A stretch of 64,000 nucleotides of DNA from Qipengyuania_B sp965214525 (GTDB lineage Bacteria; Pseudomonadota; Alphaproteobacteria; Sphingomonadales; Sphingomonadaceae), in assembly GCA_965214525.1 (NCBI GenBank), contig OZ243959.1:434001-498000 (forward strand), written 5' to 3'. A model generated the notes under the pieces. That model was not told the DNA's origin, searched no databases, and saw only the letters and a list, made by a program, of their open reading frames with translations. A program made the position numbers and the translations under genes. Below, piece after piece: positions 52,996-61,593 of this stretch (position 1 is its first letter; each line of letters starts with the position of its first letter).

Positions 52996-53790
52996 ATGCG
53001 ACCAGCCATGGGCAGCAACCTACCTTTTCTTGGTACGCAGGGCATTCACAACTTTCGCGATTACGGCGGATGGCCGACGCGAAATGGCGGGTCGGTGCGC
53101 ACAGGGCTGCTCTATCGCAGCGGCCAGCACGTTGGGGCCACCGACGCGGACCTCGCGGCGATCGCGGCGCTAGATATTCGCACCATCGTCGATCTGCGCG
53201 GCACGGGCGAGCGAGAGCGAAACCCTTGCCGCCGGGTCGAGGGCTGGAACGGGGAAATCGTCAGCTACGATGGCGAAACAACTTCTTCTCCGCCGCATGA
53301 GGATATGGGCGACGACGCACCCGTCGCAGACTATGCTCGCAATCGCATGCTGACCGTTTACACCCGCATGCCGCACAATCCGGCAATGATCGACATGTTC
53401 GGTCGATACCTGCGGATATTGGCGCAGCGAGGTGGGGCAAGCCTGGTTCATTGCTTTGCAGGGAAAGACCGTACCGGGGTCGCAGCCACCTTGCTGCTGT
53501 ATATTCTCGGGGTAAGCGAAGACGATTGGCGAGCCGAGTTCCTTCGCACGAACGAAGCGCAAACCTTGCATGTGCTGCGCGATCAATCGCTCCCCGGTAT
53601 CGAAGCCAGGATCGGGCGCCCGCTCGAACCGGATACCGTGCGCGATCTCTTGGAGGTACGTATCGAATATCTCGACACGTACCTGTCCGAAGCCCGCCGC
53701 GTCGCAGGTTCGCTCGATGGCTATCTGGAGCGGATCATTGGGGTCAACAAGGAATTGCGCGAAGCCCTCCATGCCAAGTTCGTGACGTGA
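52996..53790 (+). CDS. Tyrosine-type protein phosphatase
   Basis: The 264-residue protein has the phosphatase P-loop HCFAGKDRTG (Cys near residue 152, CX5R) and the N-terminal FRDYGGW segment of bacterial tyrosine/lipid phosphatases (Y_phosphatase3). The substrate could be a phosphoprotein or phosphoinositide. It starts 30 bases after otsA and is followed by trxB 55 bases later. Confidence 0.88.
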   Translation: MRPAMGSNLPFLGTQGIHNFRDYGGWPTRNGGSVRTGLLYRSGQHVGATDADLAAIAALDIRTIVDLRGTGERERNPCRRVEGWNGEIVSYDGETTSSPPHEDMGDDAPVADYARNRMLTVYTRMPHNPAMIDMFGRYLRILAQRGGASLVHCFAGKDRTGVAATLLLYILGVSEDDWRAEFLRTNEAQTLHVLRDQSLPGIEARIGRPLEPDTVRDLLEVRIEYLDTYLSEARRVAGSLDGYLERIIGVNKELREALHAKFVT

Positions 53791-53845
53791 CAAGCCGGCG
53801 TTCGCCCCCATATAGAACGTCGCAAATCTCAGAACGGATTACATA

Positions 53846-54832
53846 ATGGCCACCCATCGCACCAAGATGCTCATCATCGGTTCCGGTCCGGCCGGCTATT
53901 CCGCCGCGATCTATGGCGCGCGCGCAGCTTTGGAACCGATCGTGGTGCAGGGGCTGCAACCCGGCGGTCAGTTGACCATCACCACCGATGTCGAGAACTA
54001 TCCGGGCTTTCGCGATGTCATCCAGGGGCCATGGCTGATGGAGGAAATGCAGGCCCAGGCCGAACATGTCGGCACGCGGATGCTTTGGGACACCATCGTC
54101 GAGGTTGACATTGCCGGGGGCTCGCCTTTCCGCGCGGTGGGCGACAGCGGCGATGAATATATCGGCGACGCGCTGGTCATCGCGACCGGGGCGCAGGCGA
54201 AATGGCTGGGCGTTCCGGGCGAGCAGGAGCTTGGCGGCAAGGGCGTATCGGCCTGTGCGACGTGCGACGGGTTCTTCTATCGCGGCAAGAAAGTCGCCGT
54301 GATTGGGGGGGGCAATACCGCGGTGGAAGAGGCGCTATACCTCACCAATCATTCCGACGATGTGACGCTCATACATCGGCGCGATGAACTACGGGCGGAA
54401 AAGATCCTGCAGGAGCGGCTCTTCAAGTCGTCCAAGATTTCCGTCCTGTGGAACAAGGCGGTCGACAGTTTCGTCGGCGATCCGCTGGCCGGCGGGCTGA
54501 CCCACCTGATGCTGCGCGATACGCAGACCGGCGAGGCCTCCAAGCTGACGGCAGACGGGGCGTTCGTCGCCATCGGCCATGCTCCCTCGACAGAGCTGTT
54601 CAAAGGCAAGCTGCCGATGGACGATGGCGGCTATCTGGAGGTTGCCCCCGGCACGCCCAAGACTGCGATACCCGGCGTGTTCGCCTGCGGCGACGTAATG
54701 GACCATACCTACCGCCAGGCGGTGACGGCGGCGGGAACTGGCTGCATGGCCGCGCTGGATGCCGAGCGGTTCCTGGCGGGGCTGGACATCGATCTTGCCG
54801 GCCATGCCGAAGAGGCGCAGGCGGCGGAGTAG
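53846..54832 (+). CDS. trxB: Thioredoxin reductase
   Basis: TrxB reduces thioredoxin with NADPH. The 328-residue product has the N-terminal FAD-binding GSGPAGYSAAIYGARA, the redox pair CATCDG near residue 137, NADPH-binding GGGNTAVEEA and C-terminal GDVMDHTYRQAVTAAGTGCMAA. The start is at the ATG at 53846. It is convergent with the MAPEG pair. Confidence 0.95.
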   Translation: MATHRTKMLIIGSGPAGYSAAIYGARAALEPIVVQGLQPGGQLTITTDVENYPGFRDVIQGPWLMEEMQAQAEHVGTRMLWDTIVEVDIAGGSPFRAVGDSGDEYIGDALVIATGAQAKWLGVPGEQELGGKGVSACATCDGFFYRGKKVAVIGGGNTAVEEALYLTNHSDDVTLIHRRDELRAEKILQERLFKSSKISVLWNKAVDSFVGDPLAGGLTHLMLRDTQTGEASKLTADGAFVAIGHAPSTELFKGKLPMDDGGYLEVAPGTPKTAIPGVFACGDVMDHTYRQAVTAAGTGCMAALDAERFLAGLDIDLAGHAEEAQAAE

Positions 54833-54835
54833 AGC

Positions 54836-55267
54836 CTAGAACACCGCCAGGGACGCATGGACAATCAACGCGATCAGCACGAGGCTTGAAAGCGAGAACA
54901 GGACGAAGCGCACCAGCACCACATTCGCCGTCGCCTGAACCAGCGAATGGATCACCCGCAAACCGAGATATATCCAAGCCAAGAGCGCGTTCAGCCCGTC
55001 GCCCTGTCCGATCAGTGCCAGCACAAGGGCGACGGCATAGAACAATGTGGGCTGCTCGTGCAGATGGTTGTAGTTGTCCGCCTTCCAATTGACCCGGTCG
55101 GGCAATTGCGCACGCAGCGATGCACCGGTGGTGCCCACCATGCGCTTCTCGTCGATGTCGGGATGCTGCTGCAGGGCAGGGATGCGCGCGGCGTACATCC
55201 ACAGCCACATCAGCATCGTCCAAGCCATCAGCGCGACGACGGGTTGAAGGATGGCCACCCCGATCAT
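54836..55267 (-). CDS. MAPEG family membrane protein, second of a tandem pair
   Basis: The 143-residue product has four hydrophobic segments and the MAPEG-like DNYNHLHEQPTLFYAVALVLAL and GLRVIHSLVQA. It starts at the ATG at 55267, inside the stop of the upstream MAPEG gene. The two are similar in size and layout and look like a tandem duplication. The activity is unknown. Confidence 0.83.
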   Translation of the reverse strand: MIGVAILQPVVALMAWTMLMWLWMYAARIPALQQHPDIDEKRMVGTTGASLRAQLPDRVNWKADNYNHLHEQPTLFYAVALVLALIGQGDGLNALLAWIYLGLRVIHSLVQATANVVLVRFVLFSLSSLVLIALIVHASLAVF

Positions 55268-55725
55268 CACACGATCGCCGTTGGATCGTGGAACAGGGTC
55301 GCGATGATGGCACTCGCGGCCAGCCAGATAAGGGCACCCGTCGCGATGAAGAACAAGGTCATGCGAACGGGGATCGTGTTGACCAGCGCCTGCCAGACGG
55401 AATGCACGATGCGCAGGCCGACATATATCCACGCCGCGAGGACATCACCCGCACTCGCTCCCATGATGGCGAGGATGATGACCGCCGGGTAGAAGATCGT
55501 CGGCTGTTCCATGAGATGCGTGAAGTTATGGGCGGGCCATACGGCGCGATCGGGAACGCGGCCTTCCAGATCCTGCCCGCGACCCCCTGCGCCTGCCGTC
55601 GGCTTTGCCCCGCTTTCGCTTCCGAGCCGCTTCATGGCCGGGAACCGCACGAAGGCCACCCAGAACAGCATGATGATTGACCACGCGATCAGCACGGCGG
55701 CCGGCGCGAGAATTTGTGCTTGCAT
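55267..55725 (-). CDS. MAPEG family membrane protein, first of a tandem pair
   Basis: The 152-residue product has four membrane segments, an HNFTHLMEQPTIFYPAVIIL segment that parallels its neighbour, and a basic loop. AAGGGGGAAA precedes the ATG at 55725. It overlaps the next MAPEG gene at 55267, so they are co-expressed. A threonine dehydratase-like gene lies upstream on the same strand. Confidence 0.83.
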   Translation of the reverse strand: MQAQILAPAAVLIAWSIIMLFWVAFVRFPAMKRLGSESGAKPTAGAGGRGQDLEGRVPDRAVWPAHNFTHLMEQPTIFYPAVIILAIMGASAGDVLAAWIYVGLRIVHSVWQALVNTIPVRMTLFFIATGALIWLAASAIIATLFHDPTAIV

Positions 55726-55786
55726 CGCATTTCCCCCTTGTTCGCTTGCGAAACTGACCGCGGGCCAAGCGGTTGTCAAACGCAAG

Positions 55787-56734
55787 CTATCGCGCAGTCA
55801 GCATCGCGGCGAAACTTTCGGGATCGACGTTGCCACCGGTCAGCATGATCACCGTGTCCTCATCCAGCAAAAGCTTGCCGCATAGTGCTGCTGCCAAGGC
55901 TGCTGCGCCGCCCGGCTCCAGCACCAGCCTGAGCTTCGCAAAGGCAAAAAGCTGCGCCGCGCGCACCTCGTCATCCGTCACGGTTAGGCCTGGCTCGGCC
56001 CGGTCTTTCAATACGTCGAGGTTCACGGGCTGCGTCGCGTCTGGCCGCAGCGCATCGCAGATCGTGGGAGGGGCGTGGGGGCAAACGCCTACGACCTTTC
56101 GCGCAGCCAATGCCTGGCCGACGACGTCCCAGCCTTGTGGTTCCACCACTTGGATTGCGCTGTCCGGGCAGGCAAGTGCAACGCCAGCGGCCAGCCCGCC
56201 CCCGCCGCAACACACGACAATGCGCGAAGGCGCGTAACCCAGTTGTTCGGCAATCTCGATACCGGCGCTGCCCTGCCCCTCGATCACCCACGCATCGCCG
56301 AACGCGTGGACGAGGACCGCGCCGCGCCGTTCGACCTCGCGCGCGGCCACCTTTTCCCGATCTTCGCCCGGCCGGTCGTAGAGCACGATTTCGGCACCCA
56401 GTTCCCGCGTTGCCTCAAGCTTCACGCGCGGCGCGTCCCGTGGCATCACGATGGCGGCGCGGATGCCCAATTGTCGCGCTGCCCAGGCAACGCCTTGCGC
56501 ATGGTTGCCGCTGGATACCGCGACGACCCCGCGGCTGCGTTCGACCGGCGACATGTTCGACAGCCGCCACCATGCCCCGCGTATCTTGAACGCGCCGACG
56601 GGTTGCAGGCTTTCGGCCTTCACCCAGCAGCGCACTTTGTCGATCTCGACCCGCAGCAGCGGTGACGGCGGCAGGATTTCCGCGATGGAGGCGGCCGCCA
56701 GCCTGACACCTGCCAAAGATGGTGCGTGGATCAT
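55787..56734 (-). CDS. PLP-dependent threonine/serine dehydratase-like protein
   Basis: The 315-residue fold-type II PLP enzyme has the Schiff-base lysine in VGAFKIRGA (Lys50), SSGNHAQG and the glycine-rich CCGGGGLAAG. It lacks the ACT regulatory domain of biosynthetic threonine dehydratases, so it may be a catabolic dehydratase or a serine/aspartate racemase. The ATG is at 56734. It is divergent from the carboxynorspermidine locus. Confidence 0.88.
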   Translation of the reverse strand: MIHAPSLAGVRLAAASIAEILPPSPLLRVEIDKVRCWVKAESLQPVGAFKIRGAWWRLSNMSPVERSRGVVAVSSGNHAQGVAWAARQLGIRAAIVMPRDAPRVKLEATRELGAEIVLYDRPGEDREKVAAREVERRGAVLVHAFGDAWVIEGQGSAGIEIAEQLGYAPSRIVVCCGGGGLAAGVALACPDSAIQVVEPQGWDVVGQALAARKVVGVCPHAPPTICDALRPDATQPVNLDVLKDRAEPGLTVTDDEVRAAQLFAFAKLRLVLEPGGAAALAAALCGKLLLDEDTVIMLTGGNVDPESFAAMLTAR

Positions 56735-56796
56735 TTGAACGGCCTAGCGCATTTACGATAGGGGCTGGACAAAGATTCGGACGAGTTGGAGAATTT

Positions 56797-58008
56797 ATGT
56801 CGAAAGTTCTGGTCATCGGCGCGGGCGGCGTCAGCAGCGTATGCGTCCACAAGATGGCGTTCAACGCGGATATCTTTACTGACATCCACCTTGCCAGCCG
56901 CACGAAGGCGAAATGCGACACCATCGCCCGATCGGTAAAAGAGCGGGCGGGGGCGGACATCGCCACGTACGAGATCGACGCGGAAGAAGTGCCCGCGATG
57001 GTCAATCTGATCCGCCGGGTGCAGCCGCGCCTGGTCGTCAATCTCGCGCTTCCGTATCAGGATCTGCCGATCATGGACGCCTGTCTCGAAGCGGGGGTCG
57101 ATTACCTCGATACCGCGAATTACGAACCCAAGGACGAGGCGAAATTCGAATATCACTGGCAATGGGCTTATCATGACCGGTTCAAGCAAGCCGGCATCAT
57201 GGCATTGCTCGGCTCCGGCTTCGATCCGGGCGTCACGTCGGTCTTCACCATGTGGCTGAGGAAGCACAAGCTGAAGACCATTCGCCAACTCGACATTCTC
57301 GATTGCAATGGCGGCGATCACGGGCAGCACTTTGCGACCAACTTCAATCCGGAGATCAATATCCGTGAAGTGACCGCGCCGGCGCGGCATTGGGAGAACG
57401 GCGAATGGGTGGAGACACCTGCGATGCAGGTAAAGACGGCGTTCGACTTCGAGGAGGTCGGGACGAGGAACGCCTACCTCATGTATCACGAAGAGCTTGA
57501 GAGCCTGGCCAAATTCGTGCCCGAACTGGAACGGGCGCGCTTCTGGATGACTTTCGGCGACGGATACATCAAGCATCTGACCGTGCTGCAGAATGTCGGC
57601 ATGACCAGTATCGAGCCGGTCCGTTACCAGGGCCGCGAGATCATTCCGCTGCAGTTCCTGGCCGCAGTTCTGCCCAAGCCCGAAACTTTGGGGGAAACTA
57701 CGAAAGGCAAGACCAATATCGGCGTCATCGCAACAGGGGAATCGCTGGATGGAAGCGGCGAAAAGACGTTCTACATCAACAATATATGCGACCACGAAGA
57801 AGCCTATCGCGAAACGGGCAATCAGGCGGTTTCCTATACGACTGGCGTGCCCGCGATGATCGGCGCGGCGCTGGTGGTGCAGGACAAGTGGAGCGGGCAG
57901 GGCGTGTTCAACATGGAGCAATTCGATCCCGATCCGTTCATGGACATGTTGAACGCGCACGGCCTGCCGTGGCAGGTGAAGGAGCTGGCACGCCCGGTCA
58001 GCTTCTGA
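56797..58008 (+). CDS. Carboxynorspermidine dehydrogenase-like saccharopine dehydrogenase
   Basis: The 403-residue protein has a Rossmann motif GAGGVSS at 8-14 and the saccharopine dehydrogenase family pattern (NLALPYQDLPIMDACLEAGVDYLDTANYE; LGSGFDPGVTSVF). With nspC two genes downstream it fits carboxynorspermidine/carboxyspermidine dehydrogenase, which joins aspartate semialdehyde to a diamine. The start is at the ATG at 56797. A NHL-type lipoprotein gene separates it from nspC, with a one-base gap. Confidence 0.9.
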   Translation: MSKVLVIGAGGVSSVCVHKMAFNADIFTDIHLASRTKAKCDTIARSVKERAGADIATYEIDAEEVPAMVNLIRRVQPRLVVNLALPYQDLPIMDACLEAGVDYLDTANYEPKDEAKFEYHWQWAYHDRFKQAGIMALLGSGFDPGVTSVFTMWLRKHKLKTIRQLDILDCNGGDHGQHFATNFNPEINIREVTAPARHWENGEWVETPAMQVKTAFDFEEVGTRNAYLMYHEELESLAKFVPELERARFWMTFGDGYIKHLTVLQNVGMTSIEPVRYQGREIIPLQFLAAVLPKPETLGETTKGKTNIGVIATGESLDGSGEKTFYINNICDHEEAYRETGNQAVSYTTGVPAMIGAALVVQDKWSGQGVFNMEQFDPDPFMDMLNAHGLPWQVKELARPVSF

Positions 58009-58009
58009 A

Positions 58010-58981
58010 GTGAGAAAAGCAATAAGCTTTTCCGCAAGTGTCACCCTGCTTGCCGCACTTCTGGCGTGCTCCCCGTCCGCCGAAGAGGCGCCCATACGAT
58101 TGGCAGTTGATCGTGGCTGGATGCAGTTGCCTGCCGGTACCGCTTTTGGAGAGATAAGTGCGGTCGATATCGACAGTCACGGTCATGTCTTCGTGCTCCA
58201 TCGGGCAGGCCGGGCCTGGAAAGAGCCGTTTCCAGCCGCGGCGATCGCGGATCCTACGGTCTTCATGTTCGATGCCACCGGCAAACTGCTCGCAAAATGG
58301 GGTGCTGAGGCGCTGACCATGCCGCATGGCCTCTCCATTGACGATGCGGACCGGCTGTGGATTACCGATGTCGGCCGCGAACAGGTGCTGCGATTTTCCC
58401 ATGACGGAGCGCTGCAACAGACCTTGGGCGAAGCCGGAGTAACCGGGGATGATGACGCCCATTTTGGGCGGCCGGCGGATGTGGCCTTTTCCCGCAATCG
58501 CGTGCTGGTCGCGGATGGGTATCTAAATCGCAGGCTGGCTATCTTTGATGAAGCTGGCGCGCCCGTTCAATCGTGGCGACCGGCCGGCGGCGCGGCATTC
58601 AATGTTCCCCATGCCGTTGCGGTAGAAGGCGACCGGATCTTTGTCGCGGATCGGGAGAACAGTCGCATTCACGTATTTTCGACGGACGGCCGCAGTCTTG
58701 CCGTCTGGAACACGCCCGGCCATCCTTATGCTGTCAAGGCTTTGTCCAATGGTTCGATCGTGTCGCTGGAGGGACGCGACGCGGCAGATCGCACAGGTGC
58801 TATCATCAGGGTTCACGATCAGGCGGGCCAAGTGCTGCATTCGTACGATGTCGGCTTGCCGGGTGAAAATACGAGTTTGGGCCACGATATCGCCATCGCG
58901 GCGGACGGTACGGTTTACATGGCCGACAATCGCGGCAATCGGGTCATCAGGTTCAGATTGGCGGAAAGCGAGCAAGAATAG
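58010..58981 (+). CDS. NHL-repeat lipoprotein, alpha-amidating-lyase-like
   Basis: The 323-residue product begins with a lipoprotein signal (TLLAALLAC). It continues as a beta-propeller of NHL-like repeats (GLSIDDADRLWITDVGREQVLRF; VPHAVAVEGDRIFVADRENSRIHVF; DIAIAADGTVYMADNRGNRVIRF). The sequence resembles peptidyl-alpha-hydroxyglycine alpha-amidating lyase-type propellers. A periplasm-facing lipoprotein is an unexpected partner for polyamine synthesis. It is coupled on both sides: start GTG 58010 follows the dehydrogenase stop and its TAG overlaps the nspC GTG. Confidence 0.8.
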   Translation: MRKAISFSASVTLLAALLACSPSAEEAPIRLAVDRGWMQLPAGTAFGEISAVDIDSHGHVFVLHRAGRAWKEPFPAAAIADPTVFMFDATGKLLAKWGAEALTMPHGLSIDDADRLWITDVGREQVLRFSHDGALQQTLGEAGVTGDDDAHFGRPADVAFSRNRVLVADGYLNRRLAIFDEAGAPVQSWRPAGGAAFNVPHAVAVEGDRIFVADRENSRIHVFSTDGRSLAVWNTPGHPYAVKALSNGSIVSLEGRDAADRTGAIIRVHDQAGQVLHSYDVGLPGENTSLGHDIAIAADGTVYMADNRGNRVIRFRLAESEQE

Positions 58982-60153
58982 TGGAGACCAAAGCCGGCGA
59001 TCCGGGCGCTTTCGCTCAATTCGATCTATCCCGCGTCGACAGCCCCGCTTTCATCGTCGATGCGGCCAAGCTGCGCGCCAACTGCCAAGTCCTCGCCGAC
59101 ATTCGCGATGCCGCGGACATCAAGGTGCTGCTTGCATTGAAAGCGTTCAGCATGTGGAGCACTGCGCCGATCATTGGCGAATATCTCGACGGCACCTGCA
59201 CGTCCGGCTTGTGGGAAGCCCGGCTAGCGTCCGAGTTCTACGATGGCGAGATCAGCACCTATTGCGCTGCCTACAAGCCCGAGGATCTGGACGAGACATG
59301 CCGCCTTTCCGATCACGTGATCTTCAATTCTCCCGGCCAAATGGCGCGGGCCGCCTTGATCCTCGACAATGCGCGAGCTTCGGGCCAGACCTTCGATGTT
59401 GGACTGCGCATCAATCCGCAGGTGCCCACGGGCGACGTTCCGCGTTACGATCCGTCCAGCCCGGGCAGCAGGCTCGGGTTTCCCCTGGACCAGCTTGCCT
59501 CCGAACACATGGACGGCGTGGATGGCATCCATTTCCATAATCTGTGCGAGCAGGGTTTCGAACCGCTGGCACGGACATGGGACAAGGTGTTCGATTTCAT
59601 CGAACCGTATTTCGGGCAGCTCAAGTGGATCAATATGGGCGGCGGGCACCATATCACCCGTGCCGATTACCCACGCGAGGAGCTGATCGAGTTCCTGCGC
59701 GATGCGAAGGAGGATACCGGCGCAGACATCTATCTGGAGCCGGGTGAAGCCGTCGCGCTCGATGCGGGCATCCTGGTTGGCACCATCCTCGATGTCGGGT
59801 ATAACGGCCTGCCGGTCGCCATTACCGATATCTCCGCCACCTGCCATATGCCCGATGTAATCGAAGCGCCGTATCGCCCGGCATTGCTGCACGAGCCACG
59901 CGAGGGGCCGCAGGTGCGGCTGGGCGGACCGTCATGCCTGGCAGGAGACGTGATCGGAGACTATCGCGTGCCGGGCGGAGCCCAGGCGGGGGGGCGTATC
60001 GCGTTCCTCGACCAGGCGCATTATTCGATGGTCAAGACCAATACGTTCAACGGCGTGCCCTTGCCATCCATCTGGCTGTGGGACAGCGAAACGGATGGGC
60101 TGGAGCAGATCAAGGCGTTCGGATACGAGGATTTTCGCAACCGCTTGGGCTGA
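58981..60153 (+). CDS. nspC: Carboxynorspermidine decarboxylase NspC
   Basis: The 390-residue fold-type III PLP enzyme decarboxylates carboxynorspermidine or carboxyspermidine to norspermidine or spermidine. It shows the lysine region VLLALKAFSMWS, the HFHNLCEQ and GGGHHITR segments, EPGEAV and CLAGDVIGDY. The start is GTG 58981 overlapping the upstream stop. A strong terminator overlaps its 3' end. With ODC downstream, the products likely convert ornithine-derived putrescine to spermidine without S-adenosylmethionine decarboxylase. Confidence 0.93.
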   Translation: METKAGDPGAFAQFDLSRVDSPAFIVDAAKLRANCQVLADIRDAADIKVLLALKAFSMWSTAPIIGEYLDGTCTSGLWEARLASEFYDGEISTYCAAYKPEDLDETCRLSDHVIFNSPGQMARAALILDNARASGQTFDVGLRINPQVPTGDVPRYDPSSPGSRLGFPLDQLASEHMDGVDGIHFHNLCEQGFEPLARTWDKVFDFIEPYFGQLKWINMGGGHHITRADYPREELIEFLRDAKEDTGADIYLEPGEAVALDAGILVGTILDVGYNGLPVAITDISATCHMPDVIEAPYRPALLHEPREGPQVRLGGPSCLAGDVIGDYRVPGGAQAGGRIAFLDQAHYSMVKTNTFNGVPLPSIWLWDSETDGLEQIKAFGYEDFRNRLG

Positions 60154-60184
60154 CCGTCCGCGATCGGACGGTCAGCCCAGTTTT
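60146..60184 (+). terminator. Rho-independent terminator after nspC
   Basis: TGGGCTGACCGTCCG (60146-60160) and CGGACGGTCAGCCCA (60165-60179) form a perfect 15-base stem around a CGAT loop, followed by GTTTT. The stem overlaps the nspC stop codon. It should end the carboxynorspermidine transcript and separate it from the ODC gene. Confidence 0.85.
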
Positions 60185-60198
60185 CAGTTGCGATTAAT

Positions 60199-60300
60199 GC
60201 CTTGCGGCCTATATGCGCTTTCCCGCTGCCAAGCCCCTGAACCGCTCAGGGGGGACTTCCCGACCGCAAGGCAGCTTCTTGTGAACGATACCTTAGGGGG
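60199..60300 (+). promoter_or_regulatory. Structured 5' leader of the ornithine decarboxylase gene, speF-motif candidate
   Basis: GCCTTGCGG (60199-60207) pairs perfectly with CCGCAAGGC (60264-60272), enclosing a hairpin CCCCTGA/TCAGGGG (60234-60240 and 60246-60252). The ribosome-binding AGGGGG (60295-60300) could pair instead with the same CCCCT, a possible on/off switch. A conserved speF RNA motif is known upstream of alphaproteobacterial ODC genes; I believe this is such an element but cannot check a covariance model. Confidence 0.6.
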
Positions 60301-60309
60301 TCCCTTGAG

Positions 60310-61512
60310 TTGCACGCATTTTCCGACGCCAAGGCCGTAGTCAGCGCGCTTGCGCCCGATGAACCTGTGATCCTGAACCGTCCCCACGCGGCAGCGCGTG
60401 CGGCGCGGTTCTTTGTCGAGCATTTTCCGGGCAAGTCGCTGTATGCGGTGAAGGCCAACCCATCACCCGATTTGCTGCGCATCCTGTGGGATAGCGGCAT
60501 CACCCATTACGATGTGGCATCCATAGCCGAAGTGCGCCTGGTGCGCCGCGTGCTGCCCGAGGCCGTGCTGTGTTTCATGCATCCGGTTAAGACGCCGCGC
60601 GCCATCGCGGAGGCCTATTGGCAGCATGGCTGCCGCACCTTCAGCCTCGACACAAGAGAGGAGCTGGAGAAGATCGTCGCAGCCTGCGCAGACGACGGCG
60701 GGAAGCCGGCGCGCGATCTCAAGCTGCTCGTGCGCTTGCGCGTATCGTCCGAATATTCCGAACTGAGTCTCGCCTCCAAGTTCGGCTGCGACCTGACCGA
60801 AGCGCCCGGGCTTTTGCAGCAGACCCGCCAGCACGCCGATTGGCTGGGCATCTGCTTCCACGTCGGCAGCCAGGCGATGACGCCGTTCGCTTATGTGCAG
60901 GCGCTCGAGCGGGTGCGCATCGCGATCGCCGAAGCGAGCGTGGTGATCGACATGGTCGACGTGGGCGGCGGCTTCCCCTCGGCCTATCCCGATATGGATC
61001 CGCCTCCGCTCGAAGACTATTTCGCCATCATCCATCGCCAGTTCTATGCCTTGCCGATCGCGTACAATGCGGAACTGTGGTGCGAACCGGGGCGGGCGCT
61101 ATGCGCGGAATATTCGTCGGTCATCGTGCGCGTGGAAAAACGGCGCGCCGAAGAACTGTACATCAACGATGGTGCCTATGGCGCGCTGTTCGATGCTGCC
61201 CATATCGATTGGCGGTTTCCCGTTCGTGCTCTGGAAGACGATCTGATCAAGCCGGCGGCGAACTTCGCGTTCTACGGGCCGACCTGCGATGACGCCGACT
61301 ACATGCAGGGGCCGTTCCCGTTGCCCGAGGATATCCAGGCAGGCGATTATATCGAGATCGGCATGCTCGGCGCCTATGGCGCGGCGATGAAGACCGATTT
61401 CAACGGGTTTGGAGGTTCGCAGCAGGTGATCGTCGATGACGCCCCCATGGCAAGTCTTTACGATGGCAGCAGGGTGCGGGTGGCGGCCGACAATGTGGTA
61501 AGCCTGCGTTGA
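60310..61512 (+). CDS. Ornithine decarboxylase-type PLP decarboxylase
   Basis: The 400-residue fold-type III enzyme has PLP Lys48 in YAVKANP, HVGSQ, GGGFPSAYP, EPGRAL and the CDDADYM substrate segment. It decarboxylates ornithine (perhaps lysine as well) to putrescine. It starts at TTG 60310, nine bases after AGGGGG. A terminator-like structure precedes its leader and another follows its stop, so it is a single-gene unit next to the nspC operon. Confidence 0.9.
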   Translation: MHAFSDAKAVVSALAPDEPVILNRPHAAARAARFFVEHFPGKSLYAVKANPSPDLLRILWDSGITHYDVASIAEVRLVRRVLPEAVLCFMHPVKTPRAIAEAYWQHGCRTFSLDTREELEKIVAACADDGGKPARDLKLLVRLRVSSEYSELSLASKFGCDLTEAPGLLQQTRQHADWLGICFHVGSQAMTPFAYVQALERVRIAIAEASVVIDMVDVGGGFPSAYPDMDPPPLEDYFAIIHRQFYALPIAYNAELWCEPGRALCAEYSSVIVRVEKRRAEELYINDGAYGALFDAAHIDWRFPVRALEDDLIKPAANFAFYGPTCDDADYMQGPFPLPEDIQAGDYIEIGMLGAYGAAMKTDFNGFGGSQQVIVDDAPMASLYDGSRVRVAADNVVSLR

Positions 61513-61519
61513 GATGATG

Positions 61520-61541
61520 CCGCCGAAAGCTCATTCGGCGG
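61520..61541 (+). terminator. Hairpin after the ornithine decarboxylase gene
   Basis: CCGCCGAA (61520-61527) and TTCGGCGG (61534-61541) form a perfect 8-base stem with a six-base loop, eight bases after the stop. No long T-run follows; instead TTGACA at 61543-61548 may be a -35 element for the next gene. Confidence 0.55.
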
Positions 61542-61593
61542 GTTGACATATTGTGGGAATAAGGCAGTCCTTTGTCTTAAAGGAGACGAGCGA

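Noticed and set aside
56731..58095. A 454-codon minus-strand frame opposite the carboxynorspermidine dehydrogenase gene
   Set aside because: Antisense shadow; compositional bias explains its length.
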